Below are positions 11,933-23,880 of a stretch of 60,858 bases of DNA, in pieces. Location of the stretch: NCBI GenBank assembly GCA_003833135.1, contig QZLH01000026.1, positions 103,438 to 164,295 of the forward strand, given 5' to 3'. This stretch comes from Oehlia diaphana (taxonomy: Eukaryota; Glomeromycota; Glomeromycetes; Glomerales; Glomeraceae). The stretch's first letter is position 1, and each line of letters starts with the position of its first letter. The notes under the pieces are model-generated. The model did no database searches and was not told the origin of the DNA. It saw only the letters and a list, made by a program, of their open reading frames with translations. Made by a program: the position numbers and the translations under genes.

Positions 11933-13101
11933 ATGGATATAGCATTAGATTTCACAGATGAATATATTTTTGATGATTTATACGCGCGTTTTTTTCCATT
12001 AGTCAATTCCATCTCTGGCACGAATGGAACACAAATCCTACATGTATCCTATCTTTCCCGCGATAATATTTATAGACAATTTATTTCATTATTTATTATT
12101 ACAATGTTTTTTGCATACTTTTTTTATTTTTTCTTTTCAACTTTATCATATATTTTCGTATTTGATAAAGAATTAATGAAACATCCAAAATTTTTGAAAA
12201 ATCAAATAGCGAAAGAAATAAAATTATCTGCATTTGGGTTTCCTATTACTAGTATTGTTACTGTCCCATGGTTTCTCGGTGAAGTTAGAGGTTATTCTGC
12301 TTTATATGATGATATTAATCAATATGGATTGTTATATGCAGTATTCTCTATATTTGGGTTTTTGTTCTTTACTGATATGTGTATTTACTGGATTCATCGA
12401 TGGCTGCATCATCCAGTCATTTATAAACACTTGCATAAGGTATTATTTCTTTAAAAATTTTTTAATATTATACATAATTAAGTTGATTTTTTTAACTTGT
12501 ACCATTTTTTACGTAAATTTATTTAGGCTCATCATCGTTGGATCAGTAAGTTTTTATTTTAACGTTTTATTTATTTATTTTTTTCTGGACGATTTTAAAC
12601 TAAATTTATTATTTGCTTTTCAATTATAGTTCCAACACCTTTCTCATCTCATGCATTTCATCCATTAGATGGATACCTTCAATCTGTTCCATATCATATT
12701 TTCGTCTATTTGTTTCCTTTACATAAATTTCTTTATATAAGTTTGTTCATTTTTGTAAATCTTTGGACGATTATGATTCATGATGGTAACGTTTATATAT
12801 ATCTATTTATCCATATACATCTAAAAAAAAATTCTCATTCTTTTTTTCTTTTTTGATTATAGGCGAATTTCTTTCAACAGGAACATTTGTTAATGGTGCG
12901 GCTCATCACGTTCTTCATCATTTATATTTTAACTATAACTACGGTCAATATTTTACTATTTGGGATAAGATTGGTGGAAGCTATAGAAAACCTGGTGGTG
13001 AACAATTTGATATTAAGAAAAAGAAAGATCAAAATATTTGGGAAAAGCAAGCTACAGAAGTTGACTCATTTGATGAAAATGGAAAAGAAAAGAAAGCTTA
13101 A
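11933..13101 (+). CDS. C-5 sterol desaturase (ERG3-like), fatty-acid hydroxylase superfamily
   Basis: Di-iron membrane enzyme of the endoplasmic reticulum, predicted to introduce the C5-C6 double bond in sterols. Exons 11933-12439, 12527-12545, 12630-12785 and 12863-13101 give 306 residues. Hydrophobic segments lie near 49-75, 100-117 and 131-153. The histidine clusters are in the expected order: HRWLHH at 155-160, HKAHH at 168-172 (split by an intron) and HHVLHH at 242-247. The length is somewhat short of the yeast enzyme. The C-terminus is Lys-rich and ends KEKKA, which could act as an ER-retention signal. A related C-4 methyl oxidase is less likely given the overall pattern. Confidence 0.88.
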
Positions 13102-13545
13102 AATTTTAAAATTTTTCAATTAAAAAAAGGATGTAGATTTTTTTTTTTTTTTAATGTTAAATGTTATTTATTATAAAAATTCAAAAATAAATTTCAATAC
13201 TCTAATTATTATTATTTATTATTATTTTATTTTATTGAATATATATTATACTTTTTTTTATAATATCATAATATATATCTACCTACCTGTAAACTTTAGT
13301 TATCAAATAATATTTATTACCTTTTTATCTTTAGTACTTTTAGATTCCAATTCTTGAGCTTAACAACATAAGAACTTCCATAAAAAAAGTCAAACAACCA
13401 AAATACATTCTTCTCGATTAAGGAAAAAAATTGTATCAAAAAAATTTTGATTCCAAAATATACAAACCATAATATTCATTATATTTTAATTACAAAAGAA
13501 TTGAATTGATAACCCTTTGATTTCGATTTCAGAATAAAAACATTC
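13102..13545. other. Convergent 3' ends of sterol desaturase and SmD1 genes
   Basis: Very A/T-rich sequence between two converging genes. No further gene was seen. Confidence 0.4.
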
Positions 13546-14258
13546 TTAACGACCACGACCACGGCCGCGGGTACCACGTCCACGTCCTCGTCCACGTCCA
13601 CGTCCAACACCAACAGCTATGTAATTCAAAATAATATTGTTAGTTTTAATTTTAATATAATCTCATATACCATAACCAAAGAACCAATAAAACAATTTCC
13701 TTAAAACAAAAAAGATTTAAAGTAAAAGGGTCCCCAAAAAATAAACATACCTTCTTTTTTCTTGGCCTTGGCTTTTGGTGTATCATCAACTAGCAATGTG
13801 TCTAATGGAAGTGAATCCGGTAAAATATAATATCTAACGTTATTCCCTCTAATACTTAAAGAATCTAAATTTACGGGATCTTTGTTTTTTACAGTCATTT
13901 TGACTGTTTTAAGGTGAGTATTCATACTCATATCAACACCTAATTAATAGAATAATTTAAAATTAAGAAAATTTTTTTTTTTAAAAATAAATTGGAATAT
14001 TATTTTATAAACAAAGAAAATACCAGTAATTGTTCCATGAACTATTGTCCCATTTTTTAATTCTATAGTTACAGTTTCATTATTCAGTTTCATCAAAAAT
14101 CTAATATGAAAAAAAGTAATTTATAGGTTTAAATTTAATAAAATAGAAATTTTATATTACTGAGATTTTCTTTTTTTTCTCTCTTTTATTTTATCCTTTA
14201 TCCAAAAATAAATAAATAAATAATAAATAATAAAATTTACAAACCTTACGAGTTTCAT
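13546..14258 (-). CDS. Small nuclear ribonucleoprotein SmD1
   Basis: Core Sm-ring protein of the spliceosomal U1, U2, U4 and U5 snRNPs. On the minus strand, exons 14258-14245, 14100-14024, 13939-13751 and 13616-13546 give 116 residues. The Sm fold begins [20 protein letters not shown]. It continues through the Sm2-type [20 protein letters not shown] region to about residue 85. The C-terminus is a Gly-Arg repeat tail, the usual site of symmetric arginine dimethylation in SmD1. The first coding exon is only 14 bases, and the start codon is followed almost at once by an intron, as often seen in ribonucleoprotein genes. Confidence 0.96.
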
Positions 14259-16927
14259 AGTGAATTACTTTAATGGTGTCAACGTAGTTTTTACTTTATT
14301 TATTTCGATACAAAGAAACGAGAGTTTTTACAGAAATATAATTGCTTTTTTTGATCGGTAAGAAACTAGTCAAATTACGGTCATGTGCTAATTTTAGTCA
14401 CATGAGATCATTAGTGTATATGTGATGTAGCTCCGAAGTTTGACTCGCTCATTTCAACAAATCGGATTACTCATTTTTAATCTTTCCCAATATGCAAGTA
14501 GCGCTCCGTTTTTAAGAACTGTCAAACACTTTAGAACTTTTAATTAGCCCTCAATATGCCTCAAAAGTTTACGCCCACTGCATGAAAATCTAATAAGAAT
14601 TTTCGTCGAAGAATGAAGTCACTCCAGATTCCCAGTCTCACACCTTTGATTATTGAAGGGTTTTTCACATTAAAAGTATAATGTTCGATCTCGCAACCGA
14701 AATTTCACATTTATTACATTCTAGTGACAAATTATCCCAATACGACCCAGCTATAGAGAAATGATCCGGCTTAATAGTGAACTACGTTATTTTCGTTTAC
14801 TGTAAATTAGACATGATCGATTTTTTTATTTTATTTTAAACTTATTATACCTCATTCCTTTCGTCGGAAGAAGATTGCCTTAGGCGGCTTATTTTAGTTT
14901 CGATATATATTCTATTTAGTTATATAATTACCTGTAATTTGTACTGAGATTTGTGTTCTTTCAATATATATAGACTAAAAATTTTCTTTTTTGGCAAAAT
15001 TTTTTGAAATATAACGATAATAAGTAATATGAGAATATTGTAAATAATAAAGGATTACCTATGGTTATGAAGTTACATTAATGATTTTGTTGAATCCATC
15101 TTTTATCTAAATCATCTATAATAAAAATATATTCTTCTGTCGACTATTCTATATTCGTACTAGTTCATTAAAGATGAGTCAATTATAAGCGAAATCCTCG
15201 CAAAGTTCGCGTTCTTTCCAAAAAGCGATAAAAGCGATAACTGGTTAACCATTCTTCTGATAATAATCATACATATCTGCTACGGCTGAAGGGTATTAAT
15301 AACCAACTGAAAGATACTCTTGCATCGACTCATGTGAATAAATCAACACATGATCTTTAAAAATATTAGTAATATAACCTGTTTATTATATGCAGTTCGA
15401 TATTTGAAAAAACGCATCCCATAATTTCAAAATTTTCATATTTCATTATAAATATTCACACAATAATTATTACAGATTAATTTTTAATAGACTAGGTTTC
15501 TAAAGTAGGTTATTAAATTATCGCTTCCTGACAGTTTCCTGATTGGGTTGATTCACAGTTTTTCTTAAAAAAATTTTAGCGTTTTAGTGGGTTGGAATGA
15601 AAATGATAAGAAAGAAAGAAAAAATAAATAACGCTATAATACTCAATAAATTCGCTTCATAACTTACTTTTTAAGTAAAATTGATATATTTAGTTATCTC
15701 TCAAATGCTTTATTTTACCCATAATACCGCCAAGTCGCTAACGATTTTCTCTTCCAATTGTACATCGCTTCTCAGTAGTTAATCGATCATATTTCAATAA
15801 TTCGATCACGGAGATTTTTTTTTAATATTTTTTTTTTTTAATTTTTCAATGTTTAACACAAAATTAGTAACGAAATACCTCGTGATAGATTTTTAATAAG
15901 GTATTCTGTTATACAAAAATTTCTTGGCAAATTGCCCAATTCGTAAATTTCCTATTTAAGTATAGACCTGAAATTCTCCATTTTAATTTAATTTTTTTTG
16001 TTTATGAAACACAAGTAATCAATTTGGATAAATAATTTTTTTACTTGTGGGCTGAAATTTAAATATTTTAGTAAAAATTTCTCAGGAAAAAAAATCAAGA
16101 TAACTAACAGGATTTCAATTTGTAAGCTAAATTTATATAATAAAAAATACTGTATGTATAATAATATCAATCCGCATTATAATCATGTTGACAGAGGAAG
16201 AAGCATTGTTCAAAATACCTTCTAATCCATTTTAAATAAGAACAAATTTTTTCATTTGATAATCATAAAACATAATGACGTCATTTTAATTTAATTTAGA
16301 AATCTCAAATGAAATATCATTAAACTTAAATATTTTATTGTAGTATGATTGTAATATGAAGATTTAATAGTAAAATTTTTTTTATTGGATGGTTTCAAAA
16401 ACTTGAATAAAAACTTTTTACAAGAGAGATTGTTTCTATTTCCTTTTAAATTTTTTACAATCAAACCGTTTTAACCAAATTTTTACATATTATTATCAGA
16501 AAGAACAAAGACCTTCTTTATATTAAATTGTATAGCAAGTTCGATTCCTTTTTTGTCATAAACCTAATGTCGTGAAGAAAACACTGCAGAAATTTTTTTT
16601 AATAAGGCTGAAAAAAAATTTTTTTTCTTCTAAAAAGTTTTGAAGGAAAGAAAATGGTCCGAATATTTTTTCCATTAGTAAAGTTTCATTTTTATTTTAC
16701 TTTTTCTCAAAACCATAAATGAATTTTAAAGATTAAATGTTTTTTTTTTTATTAAACAAAAAAAGAACGGCCTCCCTTCCTAATTTGGACATAATGTTTA
16801 AAAAATTTGAAGATATGCATTAAACTTTTTTTGTACTTTATTATCTGCAGACGTTTTTTTAATGGTTTAATATTTATACATAAATACAAATTTCTCAAAA
16901 AAAAATATATTTTTTTTTTTTTTTTGA
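14259..16927. other. Long gene-poor region
   Basis: About 2.7 kb of A/T-rich sequence. Short frames on either strand are broken and compositionally biased. A TGACGTCA site lies at 16276-16283. No gene, RNA or ordered repeat could be supported. Confidence 0.4.
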
Positions 16928-16982
16928 ATTCTGGTTTTTTTTTACCTTTTAGTTTCTTTTATATTCCGAAAAAAAAAATTAT

Positions 16983-17023
<41 letters not shown>

Positions 17024-17580
17024 AAAAAAAAAAAAAAAAAAANNNNNNNNNNNNNNNNNNNNNNNNNNNNNNNNNNNNNNNNNNNNNNNNNNNNNNNNNN
17101 NNNNNNNNNNNNNNNNNNNNNNNNNNNNNNNNNNNNNNNNNNNNNNNNNNNNNNNNNNNNNNNNNNNNNNNNNNNNNNNNNNNNNNNNNNNNNNNNNNNN
17201 NNNNNNNNNNNNNNNNNNNNNNNNNNNNNNNNNNNNNNNNNNNNNNNNNNNNNNNNNNNNNNNNNNNNNNNNNNNNNNNNNNNNNNNNNNNNNNNNNNNN
17301 NNNNNNNNNNNNNNNNNNNNNNNNNNNNNNNNNNNNNNNNNNNNNNNNNNNNNNNNNNNNNNNNNNNNNNNNNNNNNNNNNNNNNNNNNNNNNNNNNNNN
17401 NNNNNNNNNNNNNNNNNNNNNNNNNNNNNNNNNNNNNNNNNNNNNNNNNNNNNNNNNNNNNNNNNNNNNNNNNNNNNNNNNNNNNNNNNNNNNNNNNNNN
17501 NNNNNNNNNNATTCTGGTTTTTTTTTTACCTTTTAGTTTCTTTTATATTCCGAAAAAAAAAATTATCATAAAAAAAAAAA
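16928..17580. other. Assembly gap (468 N) flanked by a duplicated sequence
   Basis: Ns run from 17043 to 17510. The sequence starting ATTCTGG at 16928 (T-run, ACCTTTTAGTTTC, ATTCCG, A-run, TTATCATAAAA) reappears from 17511. Long poly-A runs sit against the left edge. This looks like overlapping contig ends that were not merged, so the true gap may be absent or shorter. Confidence 0.8.
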
Positions 17581-17706
17581 AAAAAAAATAATAATAATAA
17601 TAATAATAAATAAACAAACAAATAAAATTAATAATAATAATTTATAAAATATAAATTTCTCTCTTTTATTTTTTTTATTAATTTTTTTTTTTTTTAAAAA
17701 AAAAAA

Positions 17707-20143
17707 ATGGCTACAACAATTATAACCACTATTGATCAAATACCATTCGTATCTTCACCATTAACTGTGGAAACATTAAAATTCCCAATTGAATCAAATT
17801 TTCGTAAAGATTTATCAAAAACACAAAACATTTGTAAAAATGTATTGAAAATATTTCAAGAAGTGAAAAATAATAAGGATCTTATTGATATAAGTTTAAA
17901 TATTATTCATTCCGGGAATGATTTACTTTCGGAAATTCAACAAATTGTTGATGGATCACAAAATTCTTCTGAAATTAAAAAAGAAATTGAAGAATCTCCT
18001 GCTTTTCAAAATTATAATAATTGTATATCAAAATTTGAAACTTTTAATCATTCAAATCCAGCTGATGAGGTAATAATATCTTACGTCACTTATTACAACA
18101 CATACTTATATAATTTTTATTAACCCTCTCTCTCTCTCTTTTTTTCTCTTCTCTTTACCTCTTTTAGGTTCGTCGTGACTTAACAAAATTAAATGATGAA
18201 TTGAAAGTATCAACTGATGAATTACGTGATATATTTATTAAATGGAAATCCGGTCGTGTGGGATGGAATGGAAAGATTAAAAAAAAGATTAAAGCATTTG
18301 CTAAGATGGCGAATATTAGGAAATCTGTTACAACTTATGAAAAAGAAATAAAAATTTGTGAAATTAAATCAGATTTCGTTGAACCACTGGAACCACCTGT
18401 TGTTGTTGGAAGTACTATAAAAGGGACTTACGTTTCTTCACTTGTTGCTATAAAAGCTGTTGGAACCTTTGAAAAGAGCGATCCAAAACTTCTTGACCTT
18501 AAAAAGGAAATTGATTTATTAAAAAGTTTTAGTAAATGTCATCATATACTTGACGTGTAAGTATAAGAAAAAGTGTGCTTGACAATACATATAAAAAGAA
18601 TTAACTACTAAAGTATTGATATATAAATACATATATATTTTTTAGTTATGGATTTATTCGTCGTGGTACAAATTGTAGTGTTATTTCACGATGGGGAGAA
18701 TACAATCTTAAAACTTATCTTTCAGAAAATTTAAAACTGGAAATGGTGAAAAAATTAGCAATCGCGTATGGAATTGCTGATGCGTTGAGTTTTATTCATA
18801 AACAAAATATTTTACATTATGATATTAGAAGGTATGTTTTAATATCATTATATTTTTTTTTTCTTTAATTTAATTATTTTATTTATATCCTTTTCTATTT
18901 TTTTTTTTAGTGAAAACATTTTCTTGGACACTCAATTAGAAGCAAAACTTTCTAATTTCCGTACCGTTAATGATTCACCAATTTTCATGAAATCAATTAC
19001 TAAACAAACAGATTCAAGGTGGACTCCCCCTGAGAAATTTCGAGGTGAAAATTATACTGCTGCTAGTGAAATTTATAGGTAATTATTTATCTTTTTAAAA
19101 ATAAATCCATATATTTATAATTTAGTAAATTTAACATCTTTTTCTTGTTTAGTTTTTCTTTAGTTCTTTGGGAAATCATTAATCATAAAATTCCATACCA
19201 TGATGATACAAATATTAATCAAATTAAAACCAAAGTTCTTATTGGAATACATCCACAACCTGAAGCAACTGTTGGTACTCCAATCGAATATCAAAACATA
19301 ATGAAACAAGGATGGGATTTATCCTCAAAACAACGTCCTAATGTTGATTATATGTGTGATATATTAAAAAGATTAGTAACAACAGAAAAATATTGGCCAG
19401 ATGAAATATCTAGAGTTACTGATGTTAATGATGTTAAGAATAATTTTCTTTCTCCAAATTCTGCAATTAGAGGTGATGATGCTTCTTCAATTCATACAAA
19501 TTGTTCAACGGATGGTGATTATATTTCTCCCGCTGGTTTAACTATTACTGCACCAACACATCTTGAAAAACGCAAAGGCCTTGATAAACTTAATCCTTTC
19601 CAAAAACAGTTGGATTTTGATGAAGCGATTAATTTACATAATGAAAAAAATTACAATAAAGCATGGAAAATATTTAAAGAAATTGAGAAAAGAAATCAAT
19701 CTCCAGAAGCAAAATTTTGGGTAGGACTTTATTATCTTAAGGGTTTTCATGATAAAGGAAGTAATGGTAAAGCAGATCCAAGAGCAAGTAAATATTTATA
19801 TCAGGCTGCGAAAGAAGGTCATCCTGATGCTCAATATTGGTACTCTATTTCAATATTAAATTATGGTTTGATAGCTAAAGAACAAAAGGATGAAGAACAA
19901 TTTAAAGTCGCAAACGATTTTTTACGTAAAGCTGCAGATCAAGATCATTATTGTGCTTTGAAAAAATTAGGAAGTATTATAAGGAAAGGAGAATATGGTA
20001 ATATTAGTAATACCAAACTTGGAAATGATATGATTAGAAGAGCTCGTACTTTAGTTTCTAAATCATCACTTGAAACTGGTGTTAGACCATCATTTGATAT
20101 CAAACCATCCGATAAATTAGCACGGCATAGTACTGTTAATTAA
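17707..20143 (+). CDS. Degenerate protein kinase with N-terminal helical region and C-terminal Sel1-like repeats
   Basis: Exons 17707-18069, 18168-18556, 18646-18831, 18911-19078 and 19153-20143 give 698 residues. Residues 1-190 are predicted mostly helical and resemble in layout the four-helix N-terminus of MLKL/HeLo-type proteins (inference). The kinase-like domain runs from about 195 to 445. It keeps Lys217 in VAIKAV, a candidate helix-C glutamate at 235 and HYDIRSEN at 308-315. The DFG motif is replaced by LSNF (326-329) and the glycine loop is poor, so catalysis is doubtful. PPE stands for APE, followed by VLWEI. After a Ser/Thr-rich linker, Sel1-like helical repeats occupy about 530-660 (QAAKEGHPDAQYWYS, RKAADQDHYCALKKLG). 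The family is widely expanded in these fungi. Intron 1 contains a CT microsatellite. Confidence 0.85.
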
Positions 20144-20366
20144 TTAGTATATCAAATATTTGAAATATTTATATTTTTAAAATAATTTTATTATATATTA
20201 TATTATATATTTAAATTAAAACTTTATATATAAAAAAAAAAAAGTCAAAATAAATAAATGAATATCATATTTTTGCATAAAGTAAACTTATTATTATTCA
20301 ATGATAATGCAATTGTTTAATTAATAATATAATGATATTATTTATTTTAATTTTAAGTGCATAAGA

Positions 20367-20579
20367 ATGATTTCCTGTAATCCTGTTGATCTAACCAAAT
20401 ACTGAGCAGAACCTAAAAATTTTTAATCGTCAGGCGATCTTGCTAATTTTATTTACACAATTCCAAGTAACAAGTCAACAAGGCAACAATCGGATTCTAA
20501 ACCAAAAAACTACTTGCCTTGAATTTTAGGAGGAATTGGAATAGTTAGTTTAGTTGGAGTTTTGATTTATTTCTTATAA
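20367..20579 (+). pseudogene. Bacterial-like membrane-anchor peptide, readable with TGA as Trp
   Basis: In one frame from ATG 20367 the sequence reads MISCNPVDLTKY, TGA, AEPKNF, then TAA at 20424. It continues SSGDLANFIYTIPSNK and a polar linker to NYLP, TGA at 20520, then ILGGIGIVSLVGVLIYFL and TAA at 20577-20579. With the mollicute code (TGA = Trp) only one internal stop remains. The result is a polar stalk followed by a C-terminal membrane anchor. The coiled-coil frame starts 15 bases later, as in a bacterial operon. It may be a fragment acquired from a Mollicutes-related endobacterium, or chance. Confidence 0.35.
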
Positions 20580-20594
20580 AGAAATTAATTAGCC

Positions 20595-21296
20595 ATGCCA
20601 CAAGATTTAGAAACTAAATTGAAATTAAAAACCGAGGCCTATAATGCCTTATTGGAATCCTACAAAGTACTTCAATTACGAGTAGAAAGGCAAATTAATC
20701 TACCGAGTTCAGATGATGCCGAACATGTTCGAATGACTACAAATGAACGAAGGAAAATAATTGAAGCCAACCGAAAACTTAAAGAAAAAGTAAGTGAATT
20801 AGAAAACCAAGCCCATCAAGTTACCATTAGAACTGCCCAAGAACTACACGAACGCCAGAAAGCAGAAATTATAGAGCAGAAAGACCAAATTATTAATAAT
20901 CTAAAAGAAAAAATCCAACAATTCTCCAACCTAATCTCCCCCAACCAACCCTACGATTTTCAATCTCTCCAAACCGAAATCAAAAGACTAAAAATCCAAG
21001 ACCTAACTATCCAAATTCCCTTAAAAAAACAAGAATTCGAACAAAATACTAATAACCTTAAAAATAATCTTAATAATTCAGGAAAATATCTTTTAGACAA
21101 AATTATTAAAAAACAAAATAAACTCTTTCAAAGTAATGAAAATAACTCTGATAAATTAGAAGAATTAAAACAAATTTTAAAAGAAGATTTAGAAAATAAT
21201 TCCGAAAGATTAACCGAAGTTTTAAATAAAAACAAAGAATTATTTAATTTAGAAAAACATTTAGAGAATTTACAAAATGAGCAGAACATTCGATAA
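20595..21296 (+). CDS. Intronless coiled-coil protein, 233 residues, possibly of bacterial origin
   Basis: Single uninterrupted frame from ATG 20595 to TAA. The protein is almost entirely predicted coiled coil, rich in Lys, Glu, Gln, Asn and Leu, with no Trp and hardly any aromatic residues. Runs such as QELHERQKAEIIEQKDQI show heptad spacing. Codon use differs from neighbours, with many CTA, CCC, ATC, ACC and AAC codons between 20900 and 21010. There are no introns, unlike every other gene of this size here. The frame follows 15 bases after a peptide that reads well with TGA as Trp. Function is unknown. A structural or cytoskeletal-type mollicute protein is possible but not shown. Confidence 0.55.
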   Translation: MPQDLETKLKLKTEAYNALLESYKVLQLRVERQINLPSSDDAEHVRMTTNERRKIIEANRKLKEKVSELENQAHQVTIRTAQELHERQKAEIIEQKDQIINNLKEKIQQFSNLISPNQPYDFQSLQTEIKRLKIQDLTIQIPLKKQEFEQNTNNLKNNLNNSGKYLLDKIIKKQNKLFQSNENNSDKLEELKQILKEDLENNSERLTEVLNKNKELFNLEKHLENLQNEQNIR

Positions 21297-21642
21297 AACT
21301 CGATAAAATTCAGAATCATGTATTGTAGTATCTCACCAAATTTCTCTTGGCCGATATTTACGTTATATCTTCAAGGTCATTCAGAAAAATACAAGAAATA
21401 TAAGTAGAAGATTCATGTTATTTATCAATTTCGTGTGTACAGTACATTATATTTCATGTTGATTCGATCAAGCTATATTTTATTAAAAATAGTATGTGAA
21501 AACGTGACCGTTTACATTGGTCTAGCATATGAAAAGAAATATTGAATTTACAAATATAAAAAAAAAATGTGAATTATATATATATATGAGATAATGTTTT
21601 TTATAAATAAAGCAAAAAAGAAAAAATAAAAATAAGCAAAAT
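21297..21642. other. Intergenic region
   Basis: A/T-rich spacer between the coiled-coil frame and the 3' end of the minus-strand KH-domain gene. No feature was seen. Confidence 0.4.
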
Positions 21643-23089
21643 TTAAAGCAAAATTGATATCATGTCTTGAACATAATTAAGTGTGTCAAAAACATTATTC
21701 ATAAATGCTTCTATATTATTTAAAGTGACACTTTGAGCCCAAGTATGATGTTTCAAGGTGATCAATTTTTGAGTGGAGATTCTGTTGTTAATATCACAAT
21801 GTTTGATAGTTGCGAATGTAATATGATAACTTTCATTCCTTTTTTAAAGTGAAAAATATTGATTTAGTCAATAAATTTTATTTTTTTAAAAAAAAAATCC
21901 ACCGAGAAATACAATGAATAAATGTTACCTGAAACTTTTCTTTTCTATGACTTGTCGAACTACGGCTTTTTGCATTAAAGTATCAGAAAAATCACTGGAT
22001 TTAAACCACATTCCATCCCCTTCAGCAAAAGAATTAGAAAATTGAATATTATTAATGATCTCTTCAACTTTTGAACCTTCAGAAGAAAGATCATAATGGG
22101 TTTTAAGCGAAAATCTAAAGTCGGGTGCTTTTGATCCAGAAACAATATCAAAATTCGCTAGAAAATTTTCAAATAAAAGAAAAAAAAATTAAAAAATAAA
22201 TAAAAGAAAAATTTTTAATTTAGTTAAAATTAAATAATATCTTACCTAGACGGTTAATGCTGTGTGAATGATTTACTACTTTCCATTTATTTTCATCTTC
22301 ATCCCAACGTAATTTCAATTTTCTCTTCTTATTTGTTGATGTTGGAGTATAGTAAATATATACGCATCCTTTTGTTTTGTCTTTAGAAGGTCGTTTATGA
22401 TGAACTTTGAACCCAAATTTTTGTTGAAGTACTTTGAAATCTTCGTAAACTTGGGGTGAATCTTGTTGAAATTCAACATTAACAGTTTTACCATCACGAT
22501 TTCCATTATCCTCACCAGTGCTTCCTCGACGACCTCTTCCTGATAAGACATTAAATTTATACCAATCCCTTAAAGTAAAAGAATCCTTAGGATTATCCAT
22601 TTCAAAAAATAGGACTTTGCCAAAAAATATTCTGGGCTTTAAAATAATTTTTTCGGAAAAAAGGGAATCTGCGGATCTTTGCCTAAAATTTGATTTTAAT
22701 TTTGATGACAATATATCTAAACAATCATCAAGTTTATCGAATGTGTTAAATTGGCAAGGAGTAATATGAAGATAATCTTCAATATTAACTTCATCAATTT
22801 CATTAGACTCATTGTATTCATCATCATCATCTTTTATAAATTTAACGAAGTAACGAGTTCTTCCATTTGACGACTCTTCATCGGCTTCGACAAATTTAAG
22901 TCTGTTATTATCAAAACTTGACTCAGACAAGATAAAATAACTGACTGTTGGAATAAAAGAGGTTTTTTCAAGTATATCTCTAATCAAGATTTTTGCTTCC
23001 CCACGTTGAGATGAATTTCCAAAAATTCTTATCATTGTGTTAGATGGTTCACTATCAACACGAATTCTTGCGCCAGATTGATTCCTAAA

Positions 23090-23121
<32 letters not shown>

Positions 23122-23282
23122 TATTAAATATAATGATAAAATGATCAAAAAAAAAAAGTGATATATTAAAATTTTAATATTTACTCAAATTGCCTAACTT
23201 TTGAGGCTCCCCTAGTTCCGGTAACAAGGGAAAGTCTTTCATTTTTGGTAATATCGAAAATTTCTTCATCCATGGACGTCAT
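21643..23282 (-). CDS. KH-domain (RNA-binding) protein, otherwise uncharacterised
   Basis: On the minus strand, exons 23282-23185, 23084-22246, 22157-21929 and 21838-21643 join in phase to 453 residues. The N-terminus carries a KH-like fold. GTRG at residues 22-25 matches the GxxG loop, followed by KVRQFENQSGARIRV and, after a loop, MIRIFGNSSQRGEAKILI. The rest has an acidic section (DDDDEYNESNEIDE), a mixed region with GRGRRGSTGE, and a C-terminal alpha/beta region (LKHHTWAQSVTLNN) I cannot assign. It probably binds RNA, in nucleus or cytoplasm. A second in-frame Met lies at codon 4. A GACGTCAT overlaps the start codon. Confidence 0.78.
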
Positions 23283-23880
23283 ATTTTTTTTTTTTTTTTT
23301 TGTATTTTGTGTGTAAAATTTGAAAGAATTTCTTCTTTTATGTAATCGTGTGAGAAATTTTTAATTTGTTTTTTTTATAATGAATATTAAGAAAATCGTG
23401 CGAATTTGAATTTTTTGCAATCAAAATTCCCAAGTAATTATATAAAAAAAAAAAAAAAAAATACTTTTTTTAAGCAACAATAACACAGCCGCAGTGTTTA
23501 AGGGCGCAATCATATGATAACATTGTTAATAATAATTACCGATTACGGGAATGTTGATCATATTTCCTGCAATTATTGAAACTTTATGTATTTTAATAAG
23601 TACTGTCTATGTACATCGGTTTTTGTTTGTCATATCTGATAAGATGACTCATGCAAAATAATTACAATAATACCATTCGACGTAGTAAAAATGATTTTAA
23701 ACAATAACACCTAATAAATGAGGGTACATGTAAATTTGGTTTGATGATCGGAGTTTTTGGATATATATAATTTTGTTTTTGATTATGGTTTTGATAACGG
23801 CCGATCATTAACAAAATTAATTCTTTCTTTTCTTGAAGAAAAAAAAAAAAATATATATATACTTTTCAGGAGATCAGATT
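23283..23880. other. Divergent intergenic region
   Basis: Promoter-side spacer between the minus-strand KH gene and the plus-strand gene at 23881. It holds A/T homopolymers and an ACTTTTCAG acceptor-like sequence ending at 23869. That sequence leaves room for an untranslated upstream exon of the next gene. Confidence 0.4.

Noticed and set aside
15988..16170. Hydrophobic 60-residue minus-strand frame
   Set aside because: Composition follows the A/T-rich background (Leu, Ile, Phe, Lys), with no supporting signals.
16807..17571. Frame spanning the N gap
   Set aside because: It consists of homopolymer translation and unknown bases.
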